From: Rosa chinensis
Taxonomy: Eukaryota > Streptophyta > Magnoliopsida > Rosales > Rosaceae
DNA: 64,000 nucleotides
Direction of reading: 5' to 3'
Assembly (NCBI RefSeq): GCF_002994745.2
Contig: NW_020126816.1
Coordinates: 434,001 to 498,000 of the forward strand
Both the position numbers and the translations under genes were made by a program. How positions within the stretch are numbered: position 1 is the first letter of the stretch; each line of letters opens with the position of its first letter. Under the pieces are notes generated by a model. The model did no database searches. It was not told the DNA's origin and saw only the letters and a list, made by a program, of their open reading frames with translations. Positions 25,175 to 35,665 of the stretch are shown here, one piece after another.

Positions 25175-26953
25175 TGATAGGAGCAAAAAGTGTGACAATA
25201 TTATTGAATATGTGCGCCATTTTAGCCTTGTTTCTCCCTTAAGTTTAGTGTTTTGAGTCATTGAGTCGTTTTTAGAGTCTTGTTGAGTGTTTGGAGTGAA
25301 ATAAGCGGAAAAAGTAAAATTCATGAAAAATCCTAGCTGGATCAGGATTCCTAACTGTCAACTGTTTTTGCGGTCTTTACATTATTTTAATTCCCTTTAT
25401 TTTCTCTAGAAAATTCTGATATTCTCCTGCTTGTTGTAGGAAACGTTGCCTGCTGGAACTATTGGAAACAGCAATGATGGAGTCATAAAATAAAGCATTA
25501 AGATATTTGACCAAGCAATGAAGAAGGGAAATAAAGGAGAAAAGACGTTTTCAGTTGAGGAATAAAAGTGAAAGACGTTTCAGCTGGAAAATAAATAAGA
25601 GAAAGACGTTTTCAGTTGGGGGAATAAAGGAGAAAAGACGTTTTCAGTTGAGGAATAAAAGAGAAAGATGTTTCAGCTGGAAAATAAATAAGAGAAAGAC
25701 GTTTCAGCTTGGAAATTAAAAGAATTGCCCCATTATGAGAGGATTTAAGGCCATAAAGGAGACGTTTCAGCTGGAAAAGCCAACCAATGCTCCCCTATAA
25801 ATAGGCAACGTCCAGAACTGAATTTGCATCACTTCCCAGCCAGAGATCACTTCCCAGCCAAGATCACTTCCCGGCCTATCACTTCCCAGCCAAGATCATT
25901 CCAAGACTACCCAATTCACTCCTCAAACCTCCATATCTTACAAGACCGTGACCACCATCCATCCATCAATCTACAAAGCTCTAAGGCGCTGAGTCAAGGA
26001 CGCTCCACCACCATAGTAGAGACGAGTTCATCACCTTGTTGCTAAGCCGCTGAGGAAAGCTTCAAAGTGTAACTATGACTCTACTTATAATTTTTGTTTC
26101 GGTTTTGTGTGTTTCAATTTGCGAGTTGTGTAATTGGAGACATGGAATTTTCAGAATATTTTTATTAATATTTTTGAGATTTTTAGTTTATTATTGAGTT
26201 AATTTCGAGAATTCTTTTATGATGCATGTTACAATCTTGTGCCCTTTTATGTGTTTTGGTAATTTTCAGAGTTAGGTTCATAAGTTTGCATGCTAGAATA
26301 ACGGTGAGAGTTTTTGTGTGTTTGCTTAATTTGCCAAGAGTAATTGTTATTTGTTAAGACGCTGAGTTAAACAAGTAGCAATTAGTTCTAAAAAGTGGTA
26401 AAAACTATGTTCAATGGTTAAACGATTCTGGAAATTACGTGTTAAATTCTATGTCTAATGGTTAATTTGCACGTGTGAGTTGATTCAAGGGTTAGATAAT
26501 ACTACTAGTTAAGAGAATTACGCTGAGTGTTTTCGAAAATTAGTAGTATTAGGCTTGGTAAGGACTTTTCCGATTCAAGCCTACATTAGAATGAATCAGA
26601 TAAGTGGATTGATCCGCTGAGGCTTTTCATTTGAGCTCTTATCTAGGCATTAAAGGTGGGCACATTTTTGTAGCATGTTGAAATGAATTTTTTGTTTTTA
26701 CACTTAGTAATTTCTGAGTAGTATTGGTCAAGGTTAGGGAAGTCGATCATTGTATATAGTTTTATTTGTTTTGTTTTTATTTTAAGTAGATTAGGAACCA
26801 AATTTCAAAACCCCCCATTTTATTCTTTTATTTGTTAATTGACCTTTTTGTGTAGGTGTACCCTACAATCCCCGGACTGAACGATCCCTGCTTATCCTAT
26901 ACTGACAACTACATTTTGCAGGGTTAAATTGTGAGGCTATTTCAGCCGCATCA
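25175..26953 (+). repeat. 3' LTR of element J (1,779 bp)
   Basis: Matches 10473-12250 apart from one extra C at the CCCCCC run near 26815. Followed by TSD CAATT and the A leader. Confidence 0.92.
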
Positions 26954-26958
26954 CAATT

Positions 26959-27670
26959 ATTTCTTTTTCTTTTCTTTTATTTACAATTATTTCAACACTT
27001 AGGTACGGGAACAGGGAGTCTCGATGTGCAATGGGACTGAAACAGCTATCCTTTTCAAGACTATGTTTAATCCAATATACCTTAGTGTATCACAACATTT
27101 TCTTTTGTTATCCATATCATTGATTTCGAATTGAATTCCAAGTTGTAAATCAAGTGGACGTGCGGCCCAAGTATAGTTGTCTAGACACAAAGTTCCTTCT
27201 ACATCCTTTGGGCAACCTTACTGAAATGGCCAGGTAGGGGAGGGCGAACACAAGAGGCAGAATCCATTTTGGCATGAGCTACTCCCACAATGTGGTTTAG
27301 GCCCATTTGTAAGCACTTCTGGATCCAAAACCCGTTATGAACGTTGTCCCCTTCCTAGACACCATCCCACATAGGCTATACTTACTTAGATGAAAAAGGT
27401 CCTAGGTGTGAAGACAGTTCAATGAATATTAATAAAAACCGCCCTCAACCTTAAGGGACCTGAACTAGGTACCAATAAGGGGTTTAGGTCAATATTAATA
27501 AACACGACTTCACCTATTCCTCTTTAATTTACAACTCACAATAAAACTCGTATTCAATAACATAAATAACAACCTAAGTATTTACTTTACTAAATTTCGA
27601 TCACAATATGAACATATATATAATATTTACGAAAACAACAATATTCACAATGCAACAAGTGATTTTTCAA
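26959..27670 (-). other. Leader of element A, PBS-proximal part
   Basis: This is the continuation of the A leader beyond element J; the junction is proved by the CAATT duplication at 10468-10472 and 26954-26958. It contains GTGCGGCCCAAGTATAGT near 27160 and a CCGCCCTCAACC block near 27440, both shared with other elements in the window. It ends at the tRNA-Asp primer site. I see no coding sequence. Confidence 0.75.
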
Positions 27671-27688
27671 TCCCCGGCAACGGCGCCA
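27671..27688 (-). other. Primer-binding site of element A, tRNA-Asp
   Basis: In sense orientation TGGCGCCGTTGCCGGGGA, an 18-nt perfect complement of the plant tRNA-Asp(GTC) 3' end including CCA (tRNA sequence from memory). It lies 5 nt from the LTR end, as expected for minus-strand DNA priming. Confidence 0.9.
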
Positions 27689-28833
27689 AAAATTGATACG
27701 CTTTAAGCAAGCGTATAATTTAACCCTTTAAATATCATTAGTAGTATAAGCAAATAGGGATCGTTCTATTCCGGGGATTGAGGGTACACCTGTCAATGTA
27801 GGACAATATAAACAATTAAAATAAAACAAAGTATAATATTTACACAATATAAACACAATTTACGAATTAGGGGGGTTTTAGGTTTTGGTTTTCGAAAATT
27901 AAAAGAAAGAATAAAACTAAGTATAAACAAAAACACAAATACAAGAATGATATGTAAGAAACAAAGATTAAAACCGATTTCATGATTAAATTCGAATACA
28001 AACCTACATTGTTCTTCCAAGTCATGTGAAAGGAGTTGATCATGTGAAACATTCGAAAGCAAACGATTTCCCATATTTTACTTTTCAATGCTAATTAATC
28101 TAAGTGAAAGCACATAGACTAATCCTATCAAGCATGTAATCAAACCCTAGAAAGCTAGTCAATCATACATGTTCAACGCAAGAAGTTCAAGGAAAGGCTA
28201 TCAACTCAAGTGCACAACTTAGTATGAATAAGTTCACCTAATTGCTATCCTCTTCAATTGAATTCGATTTTTGTCCAAAACCTTTACTACTTTGATTCAA
28301 GTTTACACAAAACGAAAAGTCGATTTCATGTTCTTAAACCTAGCACCAATTATATCAAAACCCTAAGTGTTTCGAACCACATAAGATTAAAATACAAAAG
28401 TTATCTATAAAGCAAACTCAATCGAACAATCACACATAAGCAACTTTGGAATCACAACATAGAAATCGAAAATCCTTAATCAATCATAAATTTTCAGAAT
28501 ATAAACCTTGTTCAAACATAAACGTTAACTAGAACAACTTCCAACGAAATCAAACAAGGAGAATCAAAAGTGATTACAAGAAAGAAGGTTGAATTACACC
28601 GTGAATGGAGAGATGGATGAATAACTCGAATGATGAACTAATGAAACTCGAAAGCAAGCTTCAAAGTACACGGCTTCAAGGTGGAATGGATGATGATGCT
28701 CACGGCCTAAGCTTGCTTCTTCCTTCCTTGCTTGAAAACGCCAAAAGTTGCACTAGAGAATGGAGAGAGCTTCCGCGCGTAGAGAGAATTTTCTGAATTG
28801 TAAAGTGGTTTTTGGAGACGTCTAGGGTGAGTG

Positions 28834-28841
28834 TATATATA
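28834..28841 (-). promoter_or_regulatory. TATA-like box in element A 5' LTR
   Basis: TATATATA in sense orientation within the LTR, at the position where all LTRs of this window carry a TATA-like octamer. It is the likely core promoter for element RNA; the transcription start is not determinable from sequence. Confidence 0.55.
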
Positions 28842-29699
28842 GGGAACGGCATGTCTTGGCTTCCAAGCCGTGAGTTTTCTGATTTATTTACCAAGGAATT
28901 AAATTAATAATTCCACATGCCTTCCACCAATGAGAAATTGCCAAGTAAGCCCTAGTGTGTCATCCAACCAATCATAAAACTCCAAGGAGATACCCTAATA
29001 TATTCTTGCCGAAATTCCTTGAATATTTTCTGATTTTCTTCTTGATATTTCGGCCAAAACATGCTTAGGGTTTCTAGGAATGAACCTAGACGCAATTTGG
29101 TCTCTTTCTTGATTTCTTTCCTTAAACTCCACCCTAGAAAATCTCTTGCGTAATCTTTGATTCTTCCCTTGATTTTTCACGCCACTTTTGCCTCCTCCTT
29201 TTGATTTTCACCGCAATGCAACCCTAGGGTTTCCTCCATGCGTCACAAACCCTAATTCCATGGGCTTTTGATGGGCCTTGATCCATTTTGCCGAAAATCC
29301 ATAGAGTTCTTGGGCCTCGTTGCTTCAACTTCAAGTCTTCTCATCTTCCAACGCAAAACTCATTATTTTTCCATTTCTTTTTCATGGTTGCGTTGGAAAC
29401 TTGCTCGGGAAGCCTTCCTCCATTTCGCAGGGTTTCCTAGTTGGATTAGGAAAGCTTATTTCTTCATTTCTGCTCAAATGTGTGGGCCAATTTCTCTCAA
29501 GTTCGTTCGTCTTGACGTTCGCAAGCTCCTCTTTCCATTCGTGCGTTCATTTCCACTTTTTAGCTCGGAGGTCCTGAAAATAGAAATTAATATGAAAAAT
29601 GGAAACTTACCTAATTTGAAAAATAGAAACTTTCTAAAAATGAGAAATGGAAAGTTTCTAAAAATGAAAAATAGAAACTTACTAAAAATGAAAAATAGA

Positions 29700-29758
29700 A
29701 ACTTTCCAGAAATGAGAAATGAGAAATGAGAAATGAGAAATGAAAAATGAGAAATGAA
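29700..29758 (+). repeat. Short tandem repeat (GAAATGA)n in LTR U3
   Basis: A run of heptamers GAAATGA / AAATGAG with one AAAAATG variant, six to seven copies. It is embedded in a longer stretch of loose ATGGAAACTTTCTAAAA repeats that occurs near the U3 start of A-, B- and C-type LTRs, and looks like local slippage expansion specific to this LTR. Confidence 0.75.
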
Positions 29759-29899
29759 GACAAAAATGGAAACTTTCTACAATAAGGAACTTTCCCAATC
29801 AAAGAATGGAAACTTTCCCAAACAGGGATTTTTCAAGGAAATGGCGCAGAAAAATGTAGGGAAATGCAGTTAAAACGTCGCATTAAAATGCTCCTATCA

Positions 29900-30540
29900 C
29901 AAACATCAAAAATTTCTACATTTATTATTGGGCTCATGGGCATTTGATCTTTTGGGCCAAGATTACCAGTCCGTTGGCACCTATCACAAGAAATACAAAA
30001 CAAGTTTGCATCCTTGAAGATAGTGGGCCAATAAAATCCACAATCTAAGACCTTCAAGGCTGTTTTATGAGGCCCAAAGTGGCCTCCACAAGCCTCACTA
30101 TGGCAAAATGATAGAATTGACCTATGCTCAGACTCTGGGACACATCTCCTAATGACTTGGTCACTACAATGTTTCCATAAATAGGGCTCATCCCAAATAA
30201 AGTGCCTAGCCATTTTCTTCAATTTATCCTTACTAGCTTTGGAAAGTGTGTCAGGAAATGTCCTAGTGACTAAATAGTTAACTATATCCGCATACCAGGG
30301 CACACTAACCTCTATCCCAAAGAGCTGCTCATCTGGGAAAGTTTCCTGTAGGGGCTGGACGTCCTCCTCATGTATTATCCTGCTCAAATGGTCCGCCACC
30401 ACATTCTCGCTGCCCTTCTTGTCCTTGATCTCTAGGTCAAATTCCTGAAGCAACAGGATCCATCGAATCAATCTGGGCTTGGCCTCCTTCTTGATCATCA
30501 GATATCTCAAGGCTGCATGGTCAGAGTAAACTGGTATCTT
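29900..30540 (-). pseudogene. pol: pol fragment of element I: RNase H end and integrase zinc domain
   Basis: The minus-strand frame is open from about 30534 to the edge of A's LTR. It starts in RNase H at [15 protein letters not shown], continues through [20 protein letters not shown] (end of RNase H), then an integrase HHCC zinc-binding domain with [15 protein letters not shown] and CISCDRCQR. It stops at NVEIFDV, where A inserted; in relatives the integrase core follows. The right edge is not a natural end: at 30535-30540 the sequence switches to the LTR of D through the shared hexamer TATCTT. It has the same orientation as A, but belongs to the element A jumped into. Confidence 0.9.
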
Positions 30541-30863
30541 AATGCTTTATTTTATGACTCCATCATTGCTGTTTCCAAGAGTTCAACCAGGCAACGTTTC
30601 CTACAACAAGCAGGAGAATATCAGAATTTTCTAGAGAAAATAAAGGGAAATTAAAATGTAAAGACCGCAAAAATAGTTGACAGTTAGGAATCCTGATCCA
30701 GCTAGGATTTTTCATGAATTTTACTTTTTCCGCCTATTTCACTCCAAACACTCAACAAGACTTTCAAAATGACTTAATGACTCAAAACACTAAACTAAGG
30801 GAGAAATAAGGCTAAAATGAGGCACATAATTAATAATATTGTCACACTTTTTTGCTCCTATCA
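30541..30863 (-). repeat. Truncated 3' LTR of element D (U3 start only)
   Basis: Reads in sense TGATAGGAGC to GGAGTCATAAAATAAAGCATT, then breaks off into the pol fragment. Corresponds to 35114-35436 of the 5' LTR. Confidence 0.88.
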
Positions 30864-30902
30864 ACTACCCCACACTTAGCTTTTGCTAGTCCCTTAGCAA
30901 AA
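30864..30902 (-). promoter_or_regulatory. Polypurine tract and hairpin of element D
   Basis: Sense AAGTGTGGGGTAGT next to the LTR, with the TTTTGCTA / AGGGAC / TAGCAAAA hairpin at 30881-30902. Confidence 0.8.
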
Positions 30903-33780
30903 CAAAAATACAAAACAAAACAACGACTCAACAAAAAAAACAAGTAACTGACTCTACTTCCCCTAACTGTTGTCTCAGAGACTCCAAACTCATGGCTTTC
31001 ACGTTAAACACTTAATCAAAATTGCATAGATAATGCCATGGTTAATAAACCTGTGACATTCAAATGACTAAGCAAGATATGGAGAACTTAAGTTATACAG
31101 TGAATGATAGCATGTTTCGAACAAGTCCAATGCAAACTCACAGGGCATACTCTCGATTTTTCTCTCAGAAATGGCTATGCTTAAAAGCTTCACTCTCAAG
31201 TATATGCAAGAGAATAAATTGTAAGGCAACAAACAGCTTGCATATTTCATCAATAAATGCATTTTGGTGAAGAATTATTAAAGACCTCATGAAATGACTA
31301 AGTGCACAAATGGACCTAAACCATAAGCTCGACTGCGTACCTGACTCCACTAACCAAAGACAGCCCATCTCAAGGATCAAGTCAGCACTTAAAACAGGTT
31401 GTAATGGGGCTAAGCTAGGGTTTTCGAAATGAAGATTAAGGATACAAAAATCCTAAGGACCTAGCAGAGCATATGAGGACCACCTTATATCACCATTTTT
31501 GTACGCCAAATATCATTGTTTTGGGCCAAACATTCACTCTAACCAACATGGGAATGGACAAAGGCATAATTTTCAACTTTGAGCCTTCTACAAATTTGAA
31601 AGTCCAAAACCCTAGCTACAACTTTGAGCCTTCTACAACTTTGAGCCTTCTACAAATTTGAAAGTTCAACAATTTCCCAAGAGTTTTCTTTTCAATTCTT
31701 CTATTTTGCCGCTTTTCTTTCTTTCTTTTTCATTTTTATTTTTACGGCAAAATTTTTTTATTTTTTTTTATTTTTTTTTTTTTTTTTCTTGGATTTTCCC
31801 CACCCCACACTTGTCTTTCATCGTCACCCCTACATACTATGTCATGCTCTACTAAGTCCCTAAGACAAGGGTAGAGATATCCTGTACTAAGCTCATGGTA
31901 GGGTAGTGAGGGTGATGAAACAAAGGTTTTCAACGTAGGCTCAAAGGGGTTCATTCTAAGGAGTCCCACGACGGGCACAGTTGGGGACACATGCTTGTTT
32001 GGCTATGGTGGTTACCCTAATGCCTTCTATCCTATCCAGGATCAGTGCATATTATGGCATACAAGTTTTGACAATCACAACAGCCGAGTTCTAGTACTCT
32101 CTAGTCCATTAAAATCTATGGCACATGATCATTGGATTTTCAAAGAATGATGAGGTTTTGCAAATACAGCCATGAAATTTTGAATTTATCAATAAGCACT
32201 CGAAAAGAAAGTATTTTAGCTCAACAGCTCACTTAGGGTAAAATGAATCAGACTTAATCCTAGCATGCTTAATGAACCAAGTTACAATCCTATCTCAAAT
32301 CTTCATACAAGCATTACAATGTCGATTAACCACAGAATTCAATTAAGTCCTATTTCGATTGTGAAAACCTTCAGCCATGAATTCAGAGACATGTTCATCC
32401 TAGACGTTAGGGGCATCCTAAGACTCAAGCAAACAAAAAAAAAAACAAAAAAGACACTAAAAAAAAACCATAGAATTTTTTATTTTTTTTTATTTTTTAT
32501 TTATTTATTTTTTTTTAAGGGAAGGGTAAAATAAACAAACAATAAACAAAGACACAAGTACAATTCAACCTAAGCAAGTGAAGGGATAGAAATTTCAAAC
32601 TCTCGTTGATGGCTCCTTCAAAGCTTCGGTTGAAATGGATTGCCTCCCATGCAGCGCTTAATATTTATAGTCCTTCAGCCTGGACTTTTATCCTTGTTCA
32701 CACGTGCTCATTCCTTGGGTGCCTCCTGGAGGGGTATCTCTTCCAATGTGTGCTCCACAAAGGACTCACCAGATCAAGTGTTAGTAACATATACAAGGTT
32801 AGGAATACAAACATTATGTCTTTCCTACTTTCTAAGTTACTTTACATACTTAGGTACTGGAACAGAGGATCCAATATACCTTAAGCATGTCACACAACAC
32901 GTTTTTTTTTTTTTTTTTAGTTTATTATATACATAGTTAATATCTCAATTGATTCCAAGTTGTAAGTCGAGCCCAATAGAAACCACTACTATTGGTGAGA
33001 TACGATATAGGGATAGTCGCCCAGACATAAGTCTCTTTCCTTTGTTTCAGAAGGCCGGATGGCCAGATTAAGAGGTAAGTGAGAGGGAGGACACATTTTG
33101 GTGATACTACGGAGGCTACTCCCTCATTGAGGTTTAGGCCCCTATCGGCTACTCCCACATAGTGGTTTACGCTCATTCTATAGTATCTCTGAGATCCAAT
33201 TGAACCCATCACCCAGGGTCTCAACCTTAGACACCATCCGTATGCCCCTTACTCAGCTGGGAAATTAACTTATGTGTTAGACCGTTCTCCAAGTGTTAAT
33301 AAAGGCCGCCCTCAACCCCAAGAGACCTTAGCAAGGTACTAATGAAGGGTTTAGGCCAATATTAACAAAAGGGCCCTTGTCTACTCATACGATTTTACAC
33401 ACTTACAACAATTAAGTATTTAGCTAAATTCATAACCTAAGTATATTAATCTAAGTAAAACACATACAATTTACAACATGCTAAAAAAAATTCATTCTAC
33501 AATGTACAATATACAATTTACAACATGCTGAAAAAAATCTAAGTGAAACACATTCAATTTACAATATGGTTAAAAAAAAACAACTTCAACAAATTGTACA
33601 ACAATGATAAAAGACATGCTTAATTTCATAACACTCACAAAACTTAAACTAAATCACAATTAAAGCTTGGCCTAACCGAAATCGCAATTTGTTACCATTC
33701 CACAAGTGTAGTACAAAAATTAGCATGCATTCTATATACAACAAAATCGATGACACTTTAAGTGCAATGGATTTTAACAA
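30903..33780 (-). other. Non-coding interior of element D
   Basis: Inverted homologue of the F and J interiors. It contains the GGATTGCCTCCCATGCAGCG box near 32638 (one substitution in the box) and the leader block with GGCCGCCCTCAACC near 33304. No coding domain; only AT-rich chance frames. Confidence 0.75.
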
Positions 33781-33798
33781 TCCCCGGCAACGGCGCCA
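33781..33798 (-). other. Primer-binding site of element D, tRNA-Asp
   Basis: Sense TGGCGCCGTTGCCGGGGA followed by TTG; perfect tRNA-Asp complement, 5 nt from the LTR. Confidence 0.9.
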
Positions 33799-33803
33799 AA
33801 AAT

Positions 33804-35436
33804 TGATGCGGCTGAAATAGCCTCACAATTTAACCCTGCAAAATATAGTTGTCAGTATAGGATAAGCAGGGATCGTTCAGTCCGGGGATTGTAGGGTACA
33901 CCTAGGGTTTAGGTGATCGACTTCCCTAACCTAGACCAATACCACTCAGAAATTACTAAGTGTAAAAACAGAAAATCCATTTCAACATGCTACAAAAATG
34001 TGCCCATCTTAAATGCCTAGATAAGAGCTCAAATGAAAAGCCTCAGCGGATCAATCCACTTATCTGATTCGTTCTAATGTAGGCTTGGATCGGAAAAGTC
34101 CTTACCAAGCCTAATACTACTAATTTTCGAAAACACTCAGCGTAATTCTCTTAACTAGTAGTATTACCTAACCCTCGAATCAACTCACACGTGCAAATTA
34201 ACCATTAAACATAGAATTTAACACGTAATTTCCAGAATCGTTTAATCATTAAACATGATTTTTACCACTCGTTAGAACTAATTACTACTTGTTTAACTCA
34301 GCGTCTTAACAAATAACAATTACTCTTGGCAAATTAAGCAAACACACAAGAACTCTCACCGTTATTCTAGCATGCAAACTTATGAACCTAACTCTGAAAA
34401 TTACCTAAACACATAAAAGGGCACAAGATTGTAACATGCATCATAAAAGAATTCTCAAAATTAACTCAATAATAAACTGAAAATCTCAAAAATATTAATA
34501 AAAATATTCTGAAAATCTCACGTCTCCAATTACACAACTCGCAAATTGAAACACACAAAACCGAAACAAAAATTATAAGTAGAGTCATAGTTACACTTTG
34601 AAGCTTTCCTCAGCGGCTTAGCAACAAGGTGATGAACTCGTCTCTACTATGGTGGTGGAGCGTCCTTGACTCAGCGCCTTAGAGCTTTGTAGAGTGATGG
34701 ATGGATGGTGGTCACGGTCTTGTAAGATATGGAGGTTTGAGGAGTGAATTGGGTAGTCTGGGAATGATCTTGGCTGGGAAGTGATGCAAATTCAGTTCTG
34801 GACGTTGCCTATTTATAGGGGAGCATTGGTTGGCTTTCCCAACTGAAACGTCTTCTTTATGGCCTTAACTCCTCTCATAATGGGGCAATTCCTTTAATTT
34901 CCAAGCTGAAACGTCTTTCTCTTATTTATTTTTCCAGCTGAAACATCTTTTTCTTTTATTCCTCAACTGAAAACATCTTTTCTCCTTTATTTCCCAACTG
35001 AAAACGTCTTTCTCTTATTTATTTTCCAGCTGAAACGTCTTTCTCTTTTATTCCTCAACTGAAAACATCTTTTCTCCTTTATTTCCCTTCTTCATTGCTT
35101 GGTCAAATATCTTAATGCTTTATTTTATGACTCCATCATTGCTGTTTCCAAGAGTTCAACCAGGCAACGTTTCCTACAACAAGCAGGAGAATATCAGAAT
35201 TTTCTAGAGAAAATAAAGGGAAATTAAAATGTAAAGACCGCAAAAATAGTTGACAGTTAGGAATCCTGATCCAGCTAGGATTTTTCATGAATTTTACTTT
35301 TTCCGCCTATTTCACTCCAAACACTCAACAAGACTTTCAAAATGACTTAATGACTCAAAACACTAAACTAAGGGAGAAATAAGGCTAAAATGAGGCACAT
35401 AATTAATAATATTGTCACACTTTTTTGCTCCTATCA
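33804..35436 (-). repeat. 5' LTR of element D (1,633 bp)
   Basis: Plus-strand TGATGCGGCT...CTCCTATCA. A segment of about 130 bp just inside U5 (present at 61610-61712 in H) is missing at 33904, where CACCTAGGG joins the GATCGACTTCCC part. TATTTATA at 34810-34817 is the minus-strand TATA box. Confidence 0.9.
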
Positions 35437-35625
35437 ATGTTGAAGGGCAATAGAGGTTTTTGTGGTGTCAACGTTGGAGTCTTTGTTGTAACGTTTTTGT
35501 TTTAATTTCGTCTACGTATTGTCTACGTTTTTCTTGTCTTTGAGTCTTTGTGTTTTCATTTTCCATACTTAGTTTATTTTCGTTAGCCTTTGTTTTGTTT
35601 CTTAGTCTTTGGTTTGTTATGTTGA

Positions 35626-35665
35626 TTTTGCTAAGGGACTAGCAAAAGCTAAGTGTGGGGGAATT
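35626..35665 (+). promoter_or_regulatory. Hairpin and polypurine tract of element E
   Basis: TTTTGCTA / AGGGAC / TAGCAAAA at 35626-35647, then AAGTGTGGGGGAATT (35651-35665) directly before the LTR. Confidence 0.8.

Larger units (their letters stand above)
10473..26953 (+). mobile_element. Element J: coding-less LTR retrotransposon in the leader of A, itself interrupted by C
   Basis: LTRs at 10473-12250 (1,778 bp) and 25175-26953 (1,779 bp) differ by one C in a homopolymer. TSD CAATT lies at 10468-10472 and 26954-26958. The primer site is at 12256-12273 and the polypurine tract at 25161-25174. The interior, excluding element C, is about 3.0 kb with no coding domain. It is inserted opposite in orientation to A. 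It belongs to the LTR group ending GCGGCTGAAATAGCC (with D, F, G, H and the solo LTR at 47670). Confidence 0.93.
1..29899 (-). mobile_element. Element A: autonomous-type Athila-like Ty3/Gypsy retrotransposon, left end outside window, two nested insertions
   Basis: Read on the minus strand, the parts appear in order: 5' LTR (27694-29899), tRNA-Asp primer site (27671-27688), leader (split between 26959-27670 and 9878-10472), gag start at 9877, then gag-protease-reverse transcriptase to position 1. Two younger elements split it: J in the leader (TSD CAATT) and B in gag (TSD TTTGT). Its upstream flank is the integrase region of another element, so A is itself an insertion. Removing B and J leaves a continuous element with an open gag-pol frame. 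The 3' part of pol, the polypurine tract and the 3' LTR lie beyond the left edge. The Athila-like assignment is inferred from the tRNA-Asp site, the gag-pol arrangement and the RT sequence. Confidence 0.85.
27694..29899 (-). repeat. 5' LTR of element A (2,206 bp)
   Basis: Starts in sense with TGATAGGAGCATTTTAATGC and ends CGTATCA, so it has TG...CA ends. It is followed by the tRNA-Asp site. A TATA-like TATATATA lies at 28834-28841 on the minus strand. The end next to the primer site can form a perfect hairpin: stem ACGCTT, loop TAAGC, stem AAGCGT (read on plus). Near the U3 start is a tract of short (GAAATGA) repeats at about 29705-29757. The upstream flank is pol sequence. The 3' partner LTR is outside the window; a CAAAC duplication is expected there. 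Confidence 0.9.
30541..35436 (-). mobile_element. Element D: coding-less LTR retrotransposon with truncated 3' LTR
   Basis: 5' LTR 33804-35436, tRNA-Asp site 33781-33798, interior 30864-33780, and the remaining 323 bp of the 3' LTR at 30541-30863. Over that overlap the two LTRs look identical, so the insertion was young and the loss of about 1.3 kb of 3' LTR with flank is younger. The junction with pol shares TATCTT. No coding domain. Same group as J and F. Confidence 0.88.
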
